Virus record (IMG/VR): IMGVR_UViG_3300008954_000110
Span: 1 to 40,283 of that record
From: a virus
Length of the DNA stretch: 40,283 nt
Reading direction: 5' to 3' (one strand)
The notes below the pieces were generated by a model. It worked only from the letters and a program-made list of their open reading frames with translations. It had not been told where the DNA came from and did not search any database. Shown in pieces: positions 1 to 7,717 of this stretch. Position 1 is the stretch's first letter; each line of letters opens with the position of its first letter. The position numbers and the translations under genes are program-made.

Positions 1-119
1 AGGATCTCTCTGTAGTCGTCCAGGACTTTGTAGACGGACTCAGGTTCGTCTCCGGTGTCGGAGAAGATGGCTACGTCGGCCTTTGGGACGTTGTGGAGTC
101 CCAGCGCGGACATGATCGC
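1..119. repeat. Terminal direct repeat, left copy
   Basis: The first 119 bases are identical to the last 119 (40165-40283). The repeat lies inside a coding sequence that continues uninterrupted when the ends are joined, so the molecule maps as a circle of 40164 bp. A length of exactly 119 equals a k-mer size used by common metagenome assemblers, so this is more likely an assembly overlap than a packaged terminal repeat; that reading is inference. Confidence 0.95.
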
Positions 120-182
120 AAGGGCCGTAGACTGTGTCCCGGCGCCCCAGGAGATGTAGGTGAAGTCGTATGCTTTGGGCAC
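1..182 (-). CDS. PP-loop PAPS-reductase-like protein, N-terminal part
   Basis: This is the beginning of the leftward gene whose remainder is at 39489-40283. Reading leftward from GTG at 182, the protein begins VPKAYDFTYISWGAGTQST, which contains the SxGxxST-type PP-loop that binds ATP in the PAPS reductase/adenine nucleotide alpha-hydrolase superfamily. The GTG lies 2 bases after the stop of the upstream gene at 185, with AAGAG upstream as a weak ribosome site. An internal ATG at 113 would lose the PP-loop and is rejected as the start. Joined across the ends the protein is about 285 aa. The PP-loop is clear; the exact start is less certain. Confidence 0.85.
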   Translation of the reverse strand, partial: MPKAYDFTYISWGAGTQSTALAIMSALGLHNVPKADVAIFSDTGDEPESVYKVLDDYREI

Positions 183-184
183 GG

Positions 185-400
185 CTACGCTCTTAGTTTG
201 TTCATGGGTTTGCGTTTGCGTCGTTTTGGGGAAGACACGTCTGTGGGGTTCCCGACGGTGGTGGGGTGGTTTGGCGGGTTGTTGCGGCCCAGGTTTTGGT
301 TGGTTTGGTGTGCTTGGTCGAGTGTGATCCGTTTCTGTTCGATTTTGACGACCTGTCGTCTGGTGACGTTGAGTTCGCGGGCTTGTTGGATGCGTGTCAT
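185..400 (-). CDS. Small basic protein, possible HTH
   Basis: A 71-aa leftward ORF ending 2 bases before the PAPS-reductase-like gene, so the two are probably co-transcribed. Residues about 5-25 (QQARELNVTRRQVVKIEQ) resemble a short helix-turn-helix; the second half is rich in Asn, Pro and Thr and ends in a basic stretch (KRRKRK). The upstream AAAAGAG is a modest ribosome site. Family not recognised. The A/C-rich coding strand matches its leftward neighbours, which supports it being real, but a chance ORF is possible. Confidence 0.5.
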   Translation of the reverse strand: MTRIQQARELNVTRRQVVKIEQKRITLDQAHQTNQNLGRNNPPNHPTTVGNPTDVSSPKRRKRKPMNKLRA

Positions 401-425
401 GGGGCTCTTTTGGTGGTGTAAGAGT

Positions 426-538
426 CAGGCCCCCTACTCGCTGGCGGCTTGGGTTCGGTAGCCGCGCCCCGGGGGTTTCAGGTTTGCCTGACGCGGTATG
501 CGTTGGCCTCCGGGGTGGAGATGCGAGCAGGGGGCCTG
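426..538 (-). repeat. 16-bp inverted repeat in leftward intergenic gap
   Basis: Bases 426-441 (CAGGCCCCCTACTCGC) and 523-538 (GCGAGCAGGGGGCCTG) are inverted copies with one mismatch, separated by 81 bases. They fill the gap between the leftward genes at 558-704 and 185-400. On the minus strand the transcript could form a long stem closing a loop that contains smaller hairpins such as CAGG-CAAA-CCTG. No T-run follows, so it is not a classical terminator; a structured leader or processing element is possible. Confidence 0.6.
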
Positions 539-557
539 TGCCAGGAACACCCTGGCG

Positions 558-704
558 TTAACTGGCTTTCGCGAGGAGTTGTTCCCAGGCCTTGTCTACT
601 TCCTTCTTGGCTCTGGAGAGCGCGTCTTCGCATGCGGTTTTGTCGCCTGCTTCGAGGGCGAGCATGGCTTGGATGATGAGGTCTGAGAGTTCGGACGGGT
701 TCAT
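558..704 (-). CDS. Small helical protein, 48 aa
   Basis: The ORF is open further upstream, but the ATG at 704 is chosen because AGGGG lies about 5-8 bases before it and the upstream sequence belongs to the next gene. The product is alpha-helical and acidic (ELSDLIIQAMLALEAGDKTA), with alternating charged and aliphatic residues typical of small helical phage proteins. It starts 10 bases after the stop of the CxxC membrane protein gene, so it is probably in the same leftward transcript. Function unknown. Confidence 0.6.
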   Translation of the reverse strand: MNPSELSDLIIQAMLALEAGDKTACEDALSRAKKEVDKAWEQLLAKAS

Positions 705-714
705 GTTTTCGCCC

Positions 715-870
715 CTACATGAGGAGGAGGATGGCGACGGTGGTTGCTGTCGCGATGGCGGCGACGAGGTATGCGGCGGTGGCTCCTGTGGGTTCACAGG
801 GTTCGCCTCCGTGGCAGAGCCAACAGGGCTCTCCGAGCACGAGCTGAGAGTCGTCGCAAGCAGGACACAT
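715..870 (-). CDS. Small CxxC zinc-ribbon membrane protein
   Basis: A 51-aa protein. Residues 2-5 (CPAC) and 16-19 (CWLC) form a CxxC pair expected to bind a metal, followed by another Cys at 25. Residues about 30-50 (ATAAYLVAAIATATTVAILLL) are a single membrane segment reaching the C-terminus. The ATG at 870 has a strong GGGAGG site 4 bases upstream, which decides the start. This is probably the first gene of the leftward transcript running through the join. Role unknown; it would be membrane-anchored with the Cys cluster on one face. Confidence 0.7.
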   Translation of the reverse strand: MCPACDDSQLVLGEPCWLCHGGEPCEPTGATAAYLVAAIATATTVAILLLM

Positions 871-886
871 GTCGCCTCCCCGTAGT

Positions 887-915
887 CCGTTTGCACCCAA
901 AGGGTACCAAAACGG
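887..915. promoter_or_regulatory. Divergent intergenic region with small inverted repeat
   Basis: The only gap between the leftward block (first start at 870) and the structural operon (start at 940). CCGTTT at 887-892 and AAACGG at 910-915 are inverted copies around a spacer containing GGTACC. Promoters for one or both directions should lie here or just outside, but I see no convincing -35/-10 pair. An operator is possible. Confidence 0.3.
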
Positions 916-939
916 CGTCGAGTGGTCGAGTTGGGATGC

Positions 940-1410
940 ATGATTGGTCTGGTGGAGAACGAGCACCTGCCGTGGTTACGGGACAACTTTGAGCGTCTTG
1001 GTTGGCTTGAGCGTTGGCGTGCGATTGAGGCGCGATTCCCTGACGCGATGGTTGGGTGTGCTCGACTCCGGCGTCCCCATGACTTTGCGAACCAGCGGTT
1101 GTGGGGCTTTTCGGCTTTGCAGTTGCCGTATTACGGGGCGCGATTGATCTACCGGATGGTGACTCCCCCTGGGTGTAAGGACGTGAGGCAGGTGCGAGCT
1201 GCGAACGGTGTGTTCCCGGTGAAGGGGATGGGCTTGGTGATGAATGGGGCGAGGGCGTTGGCTTGGGCGTTGCCCCACCACTGGCTCCGTTGCGAGGCGC
1301 ACACTTCCCAGTCGAAGGTGTGTGCTGGGGCGGGCATGCAGACGTTGACTCCGCTGATCCCTGAGTCCGTCCGCGCGTACTGGGGCGAGGAGGTCGCGGA
1401 TGCCGGTTGA
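940..1410 (+). CDS. Unknown protein upstream of terminase
   Basis: First rightward gene before the terminase pair. ATG at 940 is preferred (GGGA 4 bases upstream); an in-frame GTG at 922 would add six residues. The 156-aa product has many Trp and aromatic residues (e.g. LPWLRDNFERLGWLERW near the N-terminus) and conserved-looking Cys and His in the second half. No family recognised. Its 3' end overlaps the small terminase start by 11 bases, suggesting translational coupling and a job linked to packaging or early structural expression. Confidence 0.65.
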   Translation: MIGLVENEHLPWLRDNFERLGWLERWRAIEARFPDAMVGCARLRRPHDFANQRLWGFSALQLPYYGARLIYRMVTPPGCKDVRQVRAANGVFPVKGMGLVMNGARALAWALPHHWLRCEAHTSQSKVCAGAGMQTLTPLIPESVRAYWGEEVADAG

Positions 1411-1855
1411 GCGGGGCAAGCCGAAGCGCCGGGCCGGGAAGGGGACGACGATCCCTGGGGGCTGGGACCCGTACTTCACTGAGCCATCCTTGCCGTCGGA
1501 CTGGGTCGAGCGCCTTGGGGTGCCGTCAGAGGTGGTCAAGCGGCGGCAGCGGATAGAGGTGGCGATAGAGGAGTTTCGGGCTCGCCTCTGCGAGGGGTGT
1601 TTGGAGAGCGGGGTTGAGTATCTGGAGTCTCACCGCGACGACTTTGCGGTCTTGTGCGCGATGCTGGCGGCTGCTGGGATCGAGGACAAGCCGACCGAGG
1701 TGTGGCTGCGGATGCTCGGGCAACTGGCCGGTTGGACGACGACCCGCAAGCTCAAGAAGGACTTGGAGAGCGAGTCCGCCCCCAAGGACCAGGCCGAGCG
1801 ATTCATGGTCGAGGTGAACAAGCGGAAGCAAGAGCTTCAGGACACCGGGTCATGA
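1400..1855 (+). CDS. terS: Terminase small subunit (probable)
   Basis: A 151-aa protein immediately upstream of, and overlapping by an ATGA, the large terminase. The N-terminus is basic (GKPKRRAGKG), the middle is predicted helical, and the end is a charged helix (ERFMVEVNKRKQEL), as expected for a DNA-recognition subunit with an oligomerisation helix. GGAGG lies 6 bases before the ATG, so the start is firm despite its overlap with the previous gene. Assignment rests on size, charge and position rather than a diagnostic motif. Confidence 0.7.
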   Translation: MPVERGKPKRRAGKGTTIPGGWDPYFTEPSLPSDWVERLGVPSEVVKRRQRIEVAIEEFRARLCEGCLESGVEYLESHRDDFAVLCAMLAAAGIEDKPTEVWLRMLGQLAGWTTTRKLKKDLESESAPKDQAERFMVEVNKRKQELQDTGS

Positions 1856-3474
1856 CCACCGCTGAACAAGAGTTGCCCCGTGGCATCGAGGGGCTTGAAC
1901 TGCCCCTGTACGACGACATCTCCACGGCTGATGCACGGATCCTCGCGGAGCAGGACTTTTATTGGTTCTGCGTGGAGGTCTGTGGGTACCCAGATTTACA
2001 TCCACCACTACACAGGGATCTGCTCTGTCACTTCCTCCAGCAGTTCGAGTCCAGCGACAAGCCTGTGGGGAATCTCGAGGTGGCACGCGGGCATTTTAAG
2101 AGCACGATTGCGAGCATTTGCTACCCCTTGTGGATGCTGATGCGGGACCCGGATCTGCGGATCTTGATCGTGCATGGCAAGCGGGACATGGCGGTGAAGA
2201 TGCTTCGCGAGCTCAAGAGCCACCTGATCAGGAATGATCGGTTGAGGGCGATAGCACCTGACGCCTTCTGGGCTGACCCGGCGAAGCAGTCGAACCTTTG
2301 GCTGGCCGATCAGATCAACGTGAGGCGGGAGCGGGAGAACAAGGTGCCGAGTGTGACGGTGACGGGGGTGGATTCCTCCGTTGTTTCTCAGCACTACCAC
2401 CTCCAGATTCACGATGACCTGGTGTTCAAGGAGAACGTGGGGACGCCGGACATGCGGGAGAAGACCCGTCAGTTCCGGCGTGAGAGTCGTTCGTTGTTCG
2501 AGCGCACGGGTGGTTTGAACAAGACGCTGAACATCGGGACTCGGTGGCACTACGACGACGCGCACCAGGAGCTGGAGGACGGGGCAGCGGGCGAGGGGCC
2601 GTACGCGGGGATGGTTCACCAGTTGAAGTTGGGTTGCCGGAAGGATGACGGGACCCCTCTGTTCCCAACGATCTGGACGAACGAGGAGTTGGAGCGCGAG
2701 CGGCAACTCCAGGGCAGCCATGTGTTCTCGTGCCAGTTCGAGAACAACCCTGTGCCTGACGGGGAGGCGTACTTCAAGCGCAAGGACTTCCGCTGGTTCG
2801 ACGACTTGCCGAACTGGGAGCGGTACCCGAAGGAGGGCGACCCTCAGTCGCCTTACTACTTCTACACGGCGGTTGACCCGAACCGATCTCAGCAGACTCT
2901 GGCTGACCCGGCGGTGGTGATGACGGCTGCGATAGAGGCTTCGGGCGACATCTGGATAGTTGACATGTCCCGGGGTCACCCTACGGGCTCTGAGCTGGTG
3001 CAGATCATCCGCTCGCACTTGGAGCGTTGGAACCCCAGGGAGTTGATCGTTGAGTCGAACAACTTCCAGTTGCAGTTGTGCAACTGGATCCGCGAGGACC
3101 AGATCAGTCACGGCCAGGCGTGGCCGATCCGTTCGGTCGTGCGTGGCCCTACAACGCGCAAGATTGACCGAATTGGTGCCCTTCAGCCCCTCGTTGAGCG
3201 CGGAGGTCTCCACATCAGGAGTGGCTTTGATGTCGTCGGCCAGGAGTTGGAGCAGTGGCCGCACGCGAAGCACGATGACACGTTGGATGCGTTATCGGAC
3301 ATCTACACTTTTGGAGATCGGCCTTCGGCAGTTCATAATAATGCTCGTCCTCCGAAGTCTCATGACGTGATGCAGTCGGTGATCGACGACATGATGGGGA
3401 GGACGCGGGGGCCGTCGCGGCGGGCGCGGATGGGCGGGCGCACACCCAAAACCAACGGATGGATGCTTAGATAA
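1852..3474 (+). CDS. terL: Terminase large subunit
   Basis: ATPase-nuclease that pumps DNA into the procapsid and cuts it. The reading frame is open back to 1654, but the ATG at 1852, overlapping the small-subunit stop as ATGA, gives a normal 540-aa protein. The ATPase domain has an ARGHFKST Walker A (about residues 78-85), and LQIHDDLV with a DD pair near 188-189 as Walker B. The RNase H-like nuclease domain shows D342 (TAVDPN), E401 (IVESNN) and the HDDTLDALSD motif at 474-483. All catalytic acids expected in the family appear present. Confidence 0.96.
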   Translation: MTTAEQELPRGIEGLELPLYDDISTADARILAEQDFYWFCVEVCGYPDLHPPLHRDLLCHFLQQFESSDKPVGNLEVARGHFKSTIASICYPLWMLMRDPDLRILIVHGKRDMAVKMLRELKSHLIRNDRLRAIAPDAFWADPAKQSNLWLADQINVRRERENKVPSVTVTGVDSSVVSQHYHLQIHDDLVFKENVGTPDMREKTRQFRRESRSLFERTGGLNKTLNIGTRWHYDDAHQELEDGAAGEGPYAGMVHQLKLGCRKDDGTPLFPTIWTNEELERERQLQGSHVFSCQFENNPVPDGEAYFKRKDFRWFDDLPNWERYPKEGDPQSPYYFYTAVDPNRSQQTLADPAVVMTAAIEASGDIWIVDMSRGHPTGSELVQIIRSHLERWNPRELIVESNNFQLQLCNWIREDQISHGQAWPIRSVVRGPTTRKIDRIGALQPLVERGGLHIRSGFDVVGQELEQWPHAKHDDTLDALSDIYTFGDRPSAVHNNARPPKSHDVMQSVIDDMMGRTRGPSRRARMGGRTPKTNGWMLR

Positions 3475-3917
3475 TGGCTGACCTCGTCACACGCTTCTAC
3501 GCGGAGAGCACGATTGAGGGTTCTAAACGGACCCTGGAGTGGACCTCCACCCTCTCAAGCCAGGTGTCGTGCTACGACCAGCTCTTGCCGCTGACCACGA
3601 CAAAGGCCGAGGTGCTGACCATCGCGACCGACGAGGCAGGCCGCACGCTCGAGGACATCACCTGCCTTGTCCTTGAGAACCGCAGCTCGACAATCGACAT
3701 CTACGCGGCGTTGAGCCAGTCAGCCAAGGGCGTCTGGCACCTGATCCCAGCAGGCAAGTTCATGGTCTTCTGGAGTAAGTCCATCGACTGTGACGATGAC
3801 GCGGCAGCAGGCGCCAGCCCGAGCTTTGCTCCCATCGCCAAGGTTGAGGCCAAGGCAGCCAGCGGCAACCCAGTCCTTCGTGTTTTGGCGTTTGACGACA
3901 CAGCGGTAGGCTCATGA
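3474..3917 (+). CDS. Probable virion protein between terminase and portal
   Basis: A 147-aa protein whose ATG overlaps the terminase stop (TAATG) and whose stop overlaps the portal start (ATGA). It looks beta-rich, with alternating hydrophobic residues and an acidic loop (CDDDAAAG), and has no membrane or signal segment. Its position in the head operon suggests a small capsid, spike or decoration component. Family not recognised. Confidence 0.7.
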   Translation: MADLVTRFYAESTIEGSKRTLEWTSTLSSQVSCYDQLLPLTTTKAEVLTIATDEAGRTLEDITCLVLENRSSTIDIYAALSQSAKGVWHLIPAGKFMVFWSKSIDCDDDAAAGASPSFAPIAKVEAKAASGNPVLRVLAFDDTAVGS

Positions 3918-5956
3918 GTAGACCTGACGGTAATTACTCGCACATCGCCGGAACCGGGCGTGGATACACTCACTCGCTCACGAGCGCGCCATCTCCTGAC
4001 ACTTCGAGGGGGAAAGCGAGCAAGGGGGATGGTGGTGATGGCAAGCGGCCAGACAGGGGGGAAGCCTCCTGGTATCAGGCCCTCGTCAACTACTACGACC
4101 AGGCGGTCTCGAAGAGACGCTGGTGGTGGGATGCGGTTGACGAGCAGTATTACCAGCGTTCGTTTGACGCGAGTCTTGAGGACCGAGAGATCCTCGACGA
4201 GGTCCGCCCTGGTCGGGTGTATTCGATAGTTCATACCGTCGAGGCGATGACGTTCAATCGTCGCCCCAAGTTGTTCCTCAAGGGCTGGAACGCGAAGGTT
4301 CAAGACGACTGGATCCCGACGATGGAGGACGTTCTGAATGCCGAGTGGTATGACGAGCCCTCAATCGGTCGCGAGGTTCGGATCTGCATCCGTGACTGCG
4401 TGAAGTACGGGTGGGGCATCGCGATGACGACGTACGATGCCGAGTTCCCTGAGGACTATGAGCCTGAGGAGGGTGACCTCGGGGTCGTAGACCAGCCCTT
4501 GATGGAAGCTGCGATTGCCGACGCGGAGGCGGATATTGCGGTGGAGATGGCGGAGCGTACCCCGTTCCCAGACGAGGTCCCCACCTTCGAGCACGACGAC
4601 CGGGTGTCTTTCGACAACATCAACACCCGTCGAGTTGACCCCCGCCTGTTCATGATCGATCCCGACGCCTCCTGCCCGGAGGACGCGAAGTGGATGGGTC
4701 GCAAGATCATCGCGGATCTGCACTCCGTGAAGGAGTTCTTCCGAGACCACCCGAGAGTCAGCGAGCTGGGGCCGACATCCCGACCGGAGGACGAGTTCCC
4801 CGGCAGAACCGGGCGCAACCGGCAGGATGTCCACCAGTCCCCCTACCAGAACATCACCCTCTACGAGGTCTGGGAGAAGATCGTCGGCGGTGGGTGGCGA
4901 CGGATCCTCATGCCGAAGGACCACGACTTCGTCCTGTCCACGACCGAGAACCCGTTCCACGGGGGGTGCCCGTTCCACATCCTGCGATGGAACGAGGACG
5001 GGGTCACGATCTGGAGCCAGTCGGACATCGAGCCGATCTGGTCGATCATGCTGGCAGAGCGAATCACCAGCACCAAGGTCGTCGATGGCTACACGCGGGA
5101 GCACGAAGACACCTACCTGTTCGACCAGTCCGTTGGAATCACGGAAGAACAGATGAACGTGGTCAACGACCCCGGCGTTGCCAAGTACATCCCGGTGACA
5201 TCTGGCGGTCGTCGCCTCTCCGACTTGATCTACAAGTTGCCGAAGGACACCAAGTCGCCAGAGGTGCTGCAACTCCTGTCCTTGTATGAGCGGCAGTTCC
5301 AGATTGGGACCGGACTCGGGCCGAACCAGTTCTCGCAGGCGATGAAGAGCGGCACCTCGGCCACGGAGAGCGCGGAGGTCGCAGGATTCGCCAGAGCTCG
5401 CGGGAGCCACAAGTACGGGGCCGTGGAGGAGTTCGTCTCCGCCATCGCCTCGTTCCGACTTGGGCTCATGATCCAGTTCTACGACGCGGAGCGTATCGCC
5501 CGCATGGCCGGCGCCGAAGGGGCGGCGGTGTGGACGGAGATCAAGGAGCAGCTCAACCACCCGGGCGAGATCAAGAAGGGCATGCGGGTCAGGGTCCAGC
5601 AGGGCTCCATGAAGCCGGAGAACGACGAGCAGAGGCTTCAGAGCCTGATGGCGCTGCTACAGGTCTCGCTCTCCAACCCGGCGCTCTCGTCGAACGTCAA
5701 CATGCCCGCGATCTTCGAGGACATCTCGCGAGCCCTGGGAAACCACCGGGGGTCGAGGTACCTGATCACAGAAGACGCGCAGAAGATGGCTATGGCTATG
5801 GCCGCGATGCAACTGATGCAGCAGGGGGCTGGCCCGAACGGGCAGGGTAGCCCCGCCGCCGCCGGTCCAATCCCCCAGACCGCAGGGCAGGCACGCCAGA
5901 ACATGGCGGGGACGCCTGGCGGTAACACTTCGCCGCTCGCGGCAGGAATGGCTTGA
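3914..5956 (+). CDS. Portal protein
   Basis: The 12-fold connector at the packaging vertex. At 680 aa it is in the size range of podovirus portals. The first 50 residues are Gly/Ser/Lys-rich and disordered; the core contains aromatic helices (SWYQALVNYYDQAV near 52-65), long beta and loop regions, and a helical stem/crown region (AVEEFVSAIASFRLGLMIQFYDAERIARM split around 500-530). The tail is Met/Gln/Ala-rich and low in complexity. Position after the terminase and before the scaffold supports the call. It starts in an ATGA overlap with the previous gene. Confidence 0.9.
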   Translation: MSRPDGNYSHIAGTGRGYTHSLTSAPSPDTSRGKASKGDGGDGKRPDRGEASWYQALVNYYDQAVSKRRWWWDAVDEQYYQRSFDASLEDREILDEVRPGRVYSIVHTVEAMTFNRRPKLFLKGWNAKVQDDWIPTMEDVLNAEWYDEPSIGREVRICIRDCVKYGWGIAMTTYDAEFPEDYEPEEGDLGVVDQPLMEAAIADAEADIAVEMAERTPFPDEVPTFEHDDRVSFDNINTRRVDPRLFMIDPDASCPEDAKWMGRKIIADLHSVKEFFRDHPRVSELGPTSRPEDEFPGRTGRNRQDVHQSPYQNITLYEVWEKIVGGGWRRILMPKDHDFVLSTTENPFHGGCPFHILRWNEDGVTIWSQSDIEPIWSIMLAERITSTKVVDGYTREHEDTYLFDQSVGITEEQMNVVNDPGVAKYIPVTSGGRRLSDLIYKLPKDTKSPEVLQLLSLYERQFQIGTGLGPNQFSQAMKSGTSATESAEVAGFARARGSHKYGAVEEFVSAIASFRLGLMIQFYDAERIARMAGAEGAAVWTEIKEQLNHPGEIKKGMRVRVQQGSMKPENDEQRLQSLMALLQVSLSNPALSSNVNMPAIFEDISRALGNHRGSRYLITEDAQKMAMAMAAMQLMQQGAGPNGQGSPAAAGPIPQTAGQARQNMAGTPGGNTSPLAAGMA

Positions 5957-6651
5957 TGCACACTGATCTGAAGACACCCCGTCGGGCTCTGGAGGACATG
6001 TCTGAGACTGACTTCATCAGGGAGGACATCCCAGACGTGAAGTGGGACAAGTTGCGGGGTGTGGCGGAAGACTTCGCGTCCAACCTGAAGCTGACCGACG
6101 CGGTCTATGACGAGCGCCTCGAGAACGGGGACCGCTGGTATCCGTATGTCCTGGTGACATCCCCGCAGATGCACCTGCGGGTGTGCGGGTGGAACGACAT
6201 GGTCGAGACCATGGCGCCGGACGCCGACGAGTGGGAGACGGTGGTCCCTCCCCAGCACGACGGAGCGAGGTGGCACGGAGGCGGGTCCACGTTCTATTAC
6301 CCAGATGGGACGTTCAAGTTTCAGACGCACGGGAGCAAGGAGCGCAAGGGCTCCGAGGACTACCCGGTCATTGAGGATCTGGGGAGTGACGCCGCTCGGC
6401 GCCTGTTCCCCGAGAGGTATGTCGTCCTTCCCGACGGTCGGGAAGGGATCAGCACTGAGGGTCTCTCCTCTGCTGACCTGAAGGTGATCATGCGTGAGAC
6501 GGGACACCGCATTGCGGATCGCGGCGAACGCTTCTCGACCAAGAATCTCGGAGATTGGTCGGACAAGATCGCCAGGAAACTTCGAGATAAGGGGTTTGAC
6601 AAAGATGCAGACCAGTGGGAAAGGCGGGAAAAAGGGACGCTCGGGTGGTGA
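5956..6651 (+). CDS. Unknown head-operon protein
   Basis: A 231-aa protein whose ATG shares one base with the portal stop (TGATG). A TTG one codon earlier is also in frame. The product is soluble, mixed alpha/beta and rich in Trp, Tyr and charged residues; the middle has Gly-His-rich turns (QHDGARWHGGGSTFYYPDG) and the C-terminus is a basic helix. Not recognised. Position between portal and scaffold is where podoviruses often carry minor head or maturation factors, which is only contextual. Confidence 0.75.
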   Translation: MHTDLKTPRRALEDMSETDFIREDIPDVKWDKLRGVAEDFASNLKLTDAVYDERLENGDRWYPYVLVTSPQMHLRVCGWNDMVETMAPDADEWETVVPPQHDGARWHGGGSTFYYPDGTFKFQTHGSKERKGSEDYPVIEDLGSDAARRLFPERYVVLPDGREGISTEGLSSADLKVIMRETGHRIADRGERFSTKNLGDWSDKIARKLRDKGFDKDADQWERREKGTLGW

Positions 6652-6652
6652 C

Positions 6653-6784
6653 ATGCCGATGACGGGTAACCTCGTCAAGGGCGAGTCGTGCAGCGCGGGC
6701 GTGACCAAGGCGAGTCACCGCGTTGTGAGCAGTTTCCCTGTGGGATTCAGCCACAGCCGCACCTCCGTCAAGGGCAAGAAGTAG
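6653..6784 (+). CDS. Small Gly/Ser/Lys-rich protein
   Basis: A 43-aa ORF starting one base after the preceding stop and ending 3 bases before the scaffold gene. An alternative in-frame ATG at 6605, with AAGGGG upstream, would give 59 aa and add a GKGGKKGRSGG basic segment while overlapping the previous gene. The product has a single Cys and a basic C-terminus (SVKGKK). Function unknown; tight placement in the operon is the main support. Confidence 0.5.
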   Translation: MPMTGNLVKGESCSAGVTKASHRVVSSFPVGFSHSRTSVKGKK

Positions 6785-6787
6785 TCC

Positions 6788-7690
6788 ATGTCCGAGGAAG
6801 GGATGGTTCAACCGGGCGACGTTGGCATGGGCGTTCCCCTTGCTATCGACAACCAGGCCGAAGCTCAGGTCCAAGAGGACCAGCAGACGCCCCAGTTTGC
6901 CGATAACGAGGGCCAGTCCGCCTACACCACGGAGGCTCAGGAAGTCCACGACTCTCTCGGGACCGAGGCCGCGCCGAATCATTGGCCGCCAGAGTTGCAG
7001 GAGGAGTGGGAGCGCAGGGAGAAGGAGCGCAATGACGCCTTCTCGCAGAAGGCCCAGGGGATCGCACGTCAGAAGAAGGAGCTGGAGGAGTTCCAGCGCA
7101 AGGCGCAAGCCTACGATCTGATGATGTCGGACCCCGCTCAGGCACGAGCTCGCATTCAAGGGCTGCTTGGCAATGCCCCTGACCCGGCGCAGCAGCAGGC
7201 ACAGGAGCCCGCGGTTAACCCCCGCGAGGTTTTGAAGGATGAGGTCGTCGATGCCGTAGACGCCCTGATCCACCAACGGCTCTCCGATTTCAAGACAACT
7301 GATCTCGGGGCGCTACAGCAGTACCAAACGGCAATCGATTCCTTGCTGAGACAGAACGTGGAGCGCGATTGGGCGAATCTGGTCAAGCGGTATCCACATG
7401 CCTCAGAGTTCAAGGACAAGGTCGGCACGTTCTGTGGAACGACCGGCATCACCGACCTGGAACAGGCGTACTTCGCCGTCGCTGGACCGGACGCCGTCAA
7501 GGCGGGTTCGCAGTCGCTCCTGAAAAAGGAAGCTACCGAACGCCGACGCGCCCAGTCGATCCAGCCGACAAGCACTACGCATGGATCCTCGCCCCGCCCT
7601 GTCTCTCCTGATAACAAGAAGATGGGGCTTGCGGATGTGATTATCCAAGTTGCCAGAGAGCACGGAGTCACACCACCGCAACCGTGGTAG
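6788..7690 (+). CDS. Scaffolding protein (probable)
   Basis: A 300-aa protein directly before the major capsid gene. Residues 1-60 are acidic and Gln-rich; residues about 68-115 form a highly charged coiled coil (LQEEWERREKERNDAFSQK). An Ala/Gln linker, a helical segment and a disordered Ser/Thr/Pro region (QPTSTTHGSSPRPVSP) follow. Low complexity, coiled coil and location are typical of internal scaffolds that direct procapsid assembly and leave. A short basic/aliphatic C-terminal helix could contact the coat. Confidence 0.82.
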   Translation: MSEEGMVQPGDVGMGVPLAIDNQAEAQVQEDQQTPQFADNEGQSAYTTEAQEVHDSLGTEAAPNHWPPELQEEWERREKERNDAFSQKAQGIARQKKELEEFQRKAQAYDLMMSDPAQARARIQGLLGNAPDPAQQQAQEPAVNPREVLKDEVVDAVDALIHQRLSDFKTTDLGALQQYQTAIDSLLRQNVERDWANLVKRYPHASEFKDKVGTFCGTTGITDLEQAYFAVAGPDAVKAGSQSLLKKEATERRRAQSIQPTSTTHGSSPRPVSPDNKKMGLADVIIQVAREHGVTPPQPW

Positions 7691-7717
7691 CCATGAACCA
7701 AGAAAGGAAACAGTGCC

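Noticed and set aside
1-119. 119-bp repeat as a packaged terminal repeat like that of T7
   Set aside because: Lies inside a coding gene that is intact when circularised and has exactly an assembler k-mer length; not excluded, but less likely.
426-538. tRNA gene in the inverted-repeat region
   Set aside because: Stem and loop spacing do not fit a tRNA, and no anticodon arm or T-arm consensus is present.
592-885. Plus-strand ORFs in the 93-885 region
   Set aside because: Leftward genes here have strong ribosome sites and Cys or membrane motifs; the plus frames are shadows.
2008-3273. 421-aa ORF on the minus strand inside the terminase gene
   Set aside because: Antisense shadow of terL; Arg/Leu/Val-rich composition from GC-rich codons, no own ribosome site or family features.
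4361-5560. 399-aa minus-strand ORF inside the portal gene
   Set aside because: Antisense to a strongly supported gene, with typical shadow composition.
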